Made by a program: the position numbers and the translations under genes. Source: Absidia repens (lineage: Eukaryota; Mucoromycota; Mucoromycetes; Mucorales; Cunninghamellaceae). From it: a stretch of 64,000 nucleotides of DNA. The notes beneath the pieces were generated by a model. It was not told where the DNA came from and did no database searches. It was given only the letters and a program-made list of their open reading frames with translations. The stretch lies in assembly GCA_002105175.1 (NCBI GenBank), contig MCGE01000030.1, positions 62,001 through 126,000 on the forward strand, given 5' to 3'. Shown here one piece after another: positions 60,908 to 64,000 of the stretch. Every line of letters starts with the position of its first letter. Position 1 is the first letter of the stretch.

Positions 60908-62224
60908 ATGGCAGCTTCATTTGGAAGCCCTGACTATCAATACAATCCGAATAGTCCTCCTTGGCGCAAACTATTATGGGTGAAACAAAATTATCCCGAC
61001 AATTACGTTGATGGAACCTTCCTCGATGAATTACAAAAGAATGGTATGTAAAATAAAGAGCTTCAGCAACTACTCTTCCAAAACGATGTAGCTGATCCCA
61101 GTTGTTTGCTTTTGTCTATAGTCAACGTACGTGAATATGATTACTGGACCATGGTGTATCAGTCAGGCATTATCACTCAACACATTAGCAGCATTGTCAT
61201 CTTTATCGCCATATTTATCAATCTTCAACTACAATCGCTTTCAGCAACACGGCTTATATGGATAGGCTCCAGTTTTACTGGCCTGGGCTACTTATTTTGG
61301 AATATCATTGTCAAAAATCATTCATTTCGATGTATGTATAACGTATCCAATTTTTGTCAGGAGTAGTAGGGCACAGGAATGTCTGTCGACTCACCTTGTT
61401 CTTTTTTTTTTTCCCCTAGTAAAGCATGTACTCAAAAGTGCAGTATTCTTCTTCTCGACACTACTTGGATTATCACCTATTTTGAAAACACTAACCTTTC
61501 AAACAAGTCATGATACGATCTGGGCAATGACAGTGTATTGTTTTCTAGCAAATGTTTTATCTCATGATTATGCCGCGGAAAGTCGAACTAGGGTCAAGTA
61601 AGCATGAAAATGAGCAATAGCTACTATAGATTACCACTAACAATACTGTGATTATGAAATAGGATACCTGGGTCACTCTCAACAAACGCGGCTATATTTG
61701 CTTCTGTACTTCTTGCTTCTCGACTTGACACCAACTTAGACGTGTTTGGATTCTTGTCTTTTGCGGTTGAATGGTTTGCCCTCTTTCCTATCTTCCGCAG
61801 GCACTTACAGGTAAACCACCCACTAAGAAAGTAATTGGCTAATACACCCACTATTTATTTGTTTGATTAATTATTATTATTTTTTTGTCCTGATAGGATT
61901 TGAACCCAAAGCTTTCTGTGGCATTGACTGTTCTGATGCAACTTTTGTGTGTGGTTCTGTTTATCCCCATTTCAAAGGCCGTAGTGATTTTGTATCTTTT
62001 GGGCTTTTGCTTCCTGACATTTATTTGCCCATATTGGCTCATTTTTATCCAAAAGTATAAAAAGTAAGTACTTTTATGTAAAGTAGAGGAATATGAGATA
62101 ATTACTTATGATTGCATTTTTTTTATATTTTATACTACATAGTGAAATCCATGGACCATGGGATGAAGCGCGACCACGATTACAACAACGAAGGCGCAAT
62201 ATATATAGAAAATATCCCAACTAG
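60908..62224 (+). CDS. GPI2: GPI-GlcNAc transferase subunit Gpi2/PIG-C
   Basis: Six exons (60908-61043, 61122-61331, 61420-61597, 61663-61810, 61897-62063, 62143-62224) give 306 residues, the usual size. The N-terminus has the PIG-C signature WRKLLWVKQNYPDNYVD, then FLDELQKN, VREYDYWTMV. At least six hydrophobic helices follow, including the family block LSPILKTLT and VLMQLLCVVLFIPISKA. The short C-terminus has EIHGPWDEARP, typical of PIG-C. It is a membrane subunit of the complex that adds N-acetylglucosamine to phosphatidylinositol on the cytosolic face of the ER, the first step of GPI-anchor synthesis. All splice sites are consensus and the phases agree. Confidence 0.96.
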
Positions 62225-62789
62225 AAATAGCTCTTATTCCACTTAATCTTCTCCTTCTTCTATTGTCATTTCACTTGTACATATACTCATATCGCTATTC
62301 CCCTATTCAATATTATTCTCCCCCTCAACCTACCATCCGTCCATCTAACCTTACTTTGATCTTACCTTATTTTCCCAATAAAAACCGTTTCACGTTTATT
62401 CCATTTTATCAATTCATTGATTTATTATACTGTGTGACAACACATATGTATGAATGATTTTTTTTCTGCTTCTTTTTTTTTTTTGCCTAAGCATATGCAT
62501 ATAAATAATAATGACCAGTTGATGACTGTTAGAAAGAAAAAAAATATTCAACTATCTTCGTTATGTACACAGTTCATTTCCCACTCTATGGTGTAGTTCA
62601 GCAAAGAAGTAAAGAAACCATTGATTGTTGTGATTCTTCATATCCAATTTCAAAACATTTCTCACAGTAGCGAAAAAAAAGAGAAAGGTTTACTGGGAGC
62701 CAGGTGAGAGTTGTTTTAAAGTGGGTGAGTTAAAAGCAGATGTTTGGTAGGAAATGCACAAAGTAGTTATAATAGCGACATTGTTCACT
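62225..62789. other. 3' flank of GPI2 and intergenic DNA
   Basis: AATAAA near 62379. T-run near 62477. No gene seen. Confidence 0.45.
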
Positions 62790-63370
62790 ATCCAGCAGGT
62801 CAGATAATGGTTAATAAAGACGTATTTTATTGAAGCGTATTATATACACTAAATCTAAAACAAAGACTTCATTGTAAAACGGAATCTATTAAACTTTATA
62901 AGGCTTGAGAAAAACTAAGGGAGCGTCTGTTATTAAAGTACACTGATGATCAATACTAAACAAAAGGGATGATTGCAATAAGAAAGGAATGTATTGCACA
63001 AATAATGAGAGAGAAGAATGGGACATTTTTATTGAAGTAAAAAAACGGAAACATGTTTATTTAGATGTACATACAAACTGTGGACAAACTAACACTAGCT
63101 AAGCTAATGGAAGCTTTAAAAAGCCATCTAATGGTGGCTCCAAATCCTGAATCCAAAATGAAAGGGTTTCCCCAGGCATGTTGTAATCCCTGATCTGAAA
63201 AGCCTTCTAAACTACTCCTTATACTAATCTAAAATCACCATAACCTCAAAGAAGTTGAATGGTGAAGAAAAAATAAAGGGAAAAAAAAATCAAAACGAAA
63301 GAGAGCCGAAAAAATAAATTGGAGGATAATAAAAATCAGGTGAGCGGGATTTGAAGTTGTTGTTTTTTTG
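62790..63370 (-). repeat. Interspersed repeat family, copy H (clear tandem units)
   Basis: Reverse copy and the cleanest example of the layout. Core at 63080-63260 (plus: AAAATGAAAGGGTTTCCCC; TGTAATCCCTGATCTGAA). On the minus strand AATAAA-like boxes lie near 63061, 63033, 62930 and 62826, the last three 100-104 bp apart, each inside a similar word (ACTTCAATAAAAATGTCCC; ACTTTAATAACAGACGCTCCC; GCTTCAATAAAATACGTC). Confidence 0.78.
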
Positions 63371-64000
63371 GTGCGTGGGCAATTCCAGTCCCGCACCGAA
63401 GAGATGTTTGCTTGACATACTTCCTAACACTCGGATTATTTTTTACGCGCAAAAGAGTGCTTAACCAGCACTTTGCGCCTTACAATTCAGACAACAAGAA
63501 ATATCAAGTTTTATTTTGTGCCCCGGCATAATACACTAATATTGGAGGCACGAAGCATGTATATAATACTTCTCTTGAGTTGAATGCAGAAAGGAAATCT
63601 AGTAGAAATGTTTTTGATTTTTTAATCAACCTGAAAAAAGCGCTGGATCAATCGGAACGTAAATGTTAAGGAGAGTGTAGTCACTGAAGGGAAGAAAAAA
63701 TTTTTCTCGTGTTTGAGTTAAAAAGACCCATTTTCGTTTTTTATTTTTAATACTCTTTTCTCTTTTATTTATCAATATTTGGAACAGAAGAAGAAGAATG
63801 TACTGATAGGTAAGAAAGACTCTTTATTATATGTATATGATTGATTATTTGGTTTTGTGAGAATGAATTTGTTTGTAAAAGATGATAAGATGTCTCTATT
63901 TTATTTTACAACTGAATTACCCTTATGTTGCCTTTGACATTTATAAGTTTTCAGCCTTGTCTGATACATCAGCTTTGTTCTCACTAAATGAAAACGCATC
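63371..64000. other. Intergenic to the right edge
   Basis: No gene supported. A GAAGAAGAAG stretch near 63787 followed by ATG and a donor-like GGTAAG near 63809 could be the start of a gene beyond the window, but the ATG is quickly followed by stops. Confidence 0.35.

Noticed and set aside
61891..61910. GATTTGAACCC, which looks like the complement of a tRNA T-loop
   Set aside because: It is the conserved DLNPKLS codons at the start of a GPI2 exon, and there is no cloverleaf around it.
13150..63370. Regularly spaced repeats as a CRISPR array
   Set aside because: The ~100-bp units are diverged tandem copies inside a dispersed eukaryotic element, without spacers of constant length, and the genome is nuclear fungal.

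Overview
This is a eukaryotic nuclear window. Genes are split by many short GT-AG introns (mostly 55-100 nt), the intergenic DNA is AT-rich, and poly(A)/poly(T) tracts and AATAAA signals are frequent. The gene set (Yck-type casein kinase with a C-terminal Cys cluster, Ssh4-like SPRY protein, Nhp6-like HMG protein, fungal-specific transcription factor domain, Gpi2, Spc2, Mid2-like sensor, cofactor-independent phosphoglycerate mutase) says fungus. The style (T-rich introns, HCP/Sel1 proteins, polyQ/polyH proteins) suggests an early-diverging filamentous fungus, probably Mucoromycota; genus not determined.

Layout, left to right. 0-10 kb: 3' part of a ricin-B-type lectin protein (+); casein kinase 1 (-); secreted pepsin-like aspartic protease (-); a decayed gene-like stretch (-); Nhp6-like HMG-box protein (-). 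10-19 kb: mitochondrial-type seryl-tRNA synthetase (-), a long repeat-bearing gap, and 2,3-BPG-independent phosphoglycerate mutase (-). 19-31 kb: fungal transcription factor (+), a repeat copy, Ssh4-like SPRY protein (+), signal peptidase subunit Spc2 (+), a RING-CH membrane E3 ligase (-), and divergently from it a GH36/raffinose-synthase-family enzyme (+). 31-43 kb: repeats, glutaredoxin (-), ribosomal protein L12/uL11 (+), gamma-glutamyltransferase (+), and a 1,131-residue low-complexity Cys/His-rich protein (-). 45-64 kb: a ~1,890-residue Sel1-repeat protein with an N-myristoylation-type start (+), repeats, a Mid2-like wall sensor candidate (-), an F-box/WD40 protein (+), GPI2/PIG-C (+), and a final repeat copy.

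I see no operon or obvious functional cluster. Several products share the secretory/membrane system (Spc2, Gpi2, Ssh4, RING-CH ligase, gamma-glutamyltransferase, aspartic protease, Mid2-like protein). Exon models were built by hand from splice consensus, and most give lengths that match the families.

Two things stand out. First, an interspersed non-coding repeat family of at least eight copies in both orientations, with a conserved core of about 180 bp followed by degenerate ~100-bp units that each carry an AATAAA-like box. Second, apparent single-base losses that break otherwise normal genes (RPL12 twice, the Sel1 gene once, probably SSH4), which may be assembly errors or real decay. No tRNA, rRNA or CRISPR was found.
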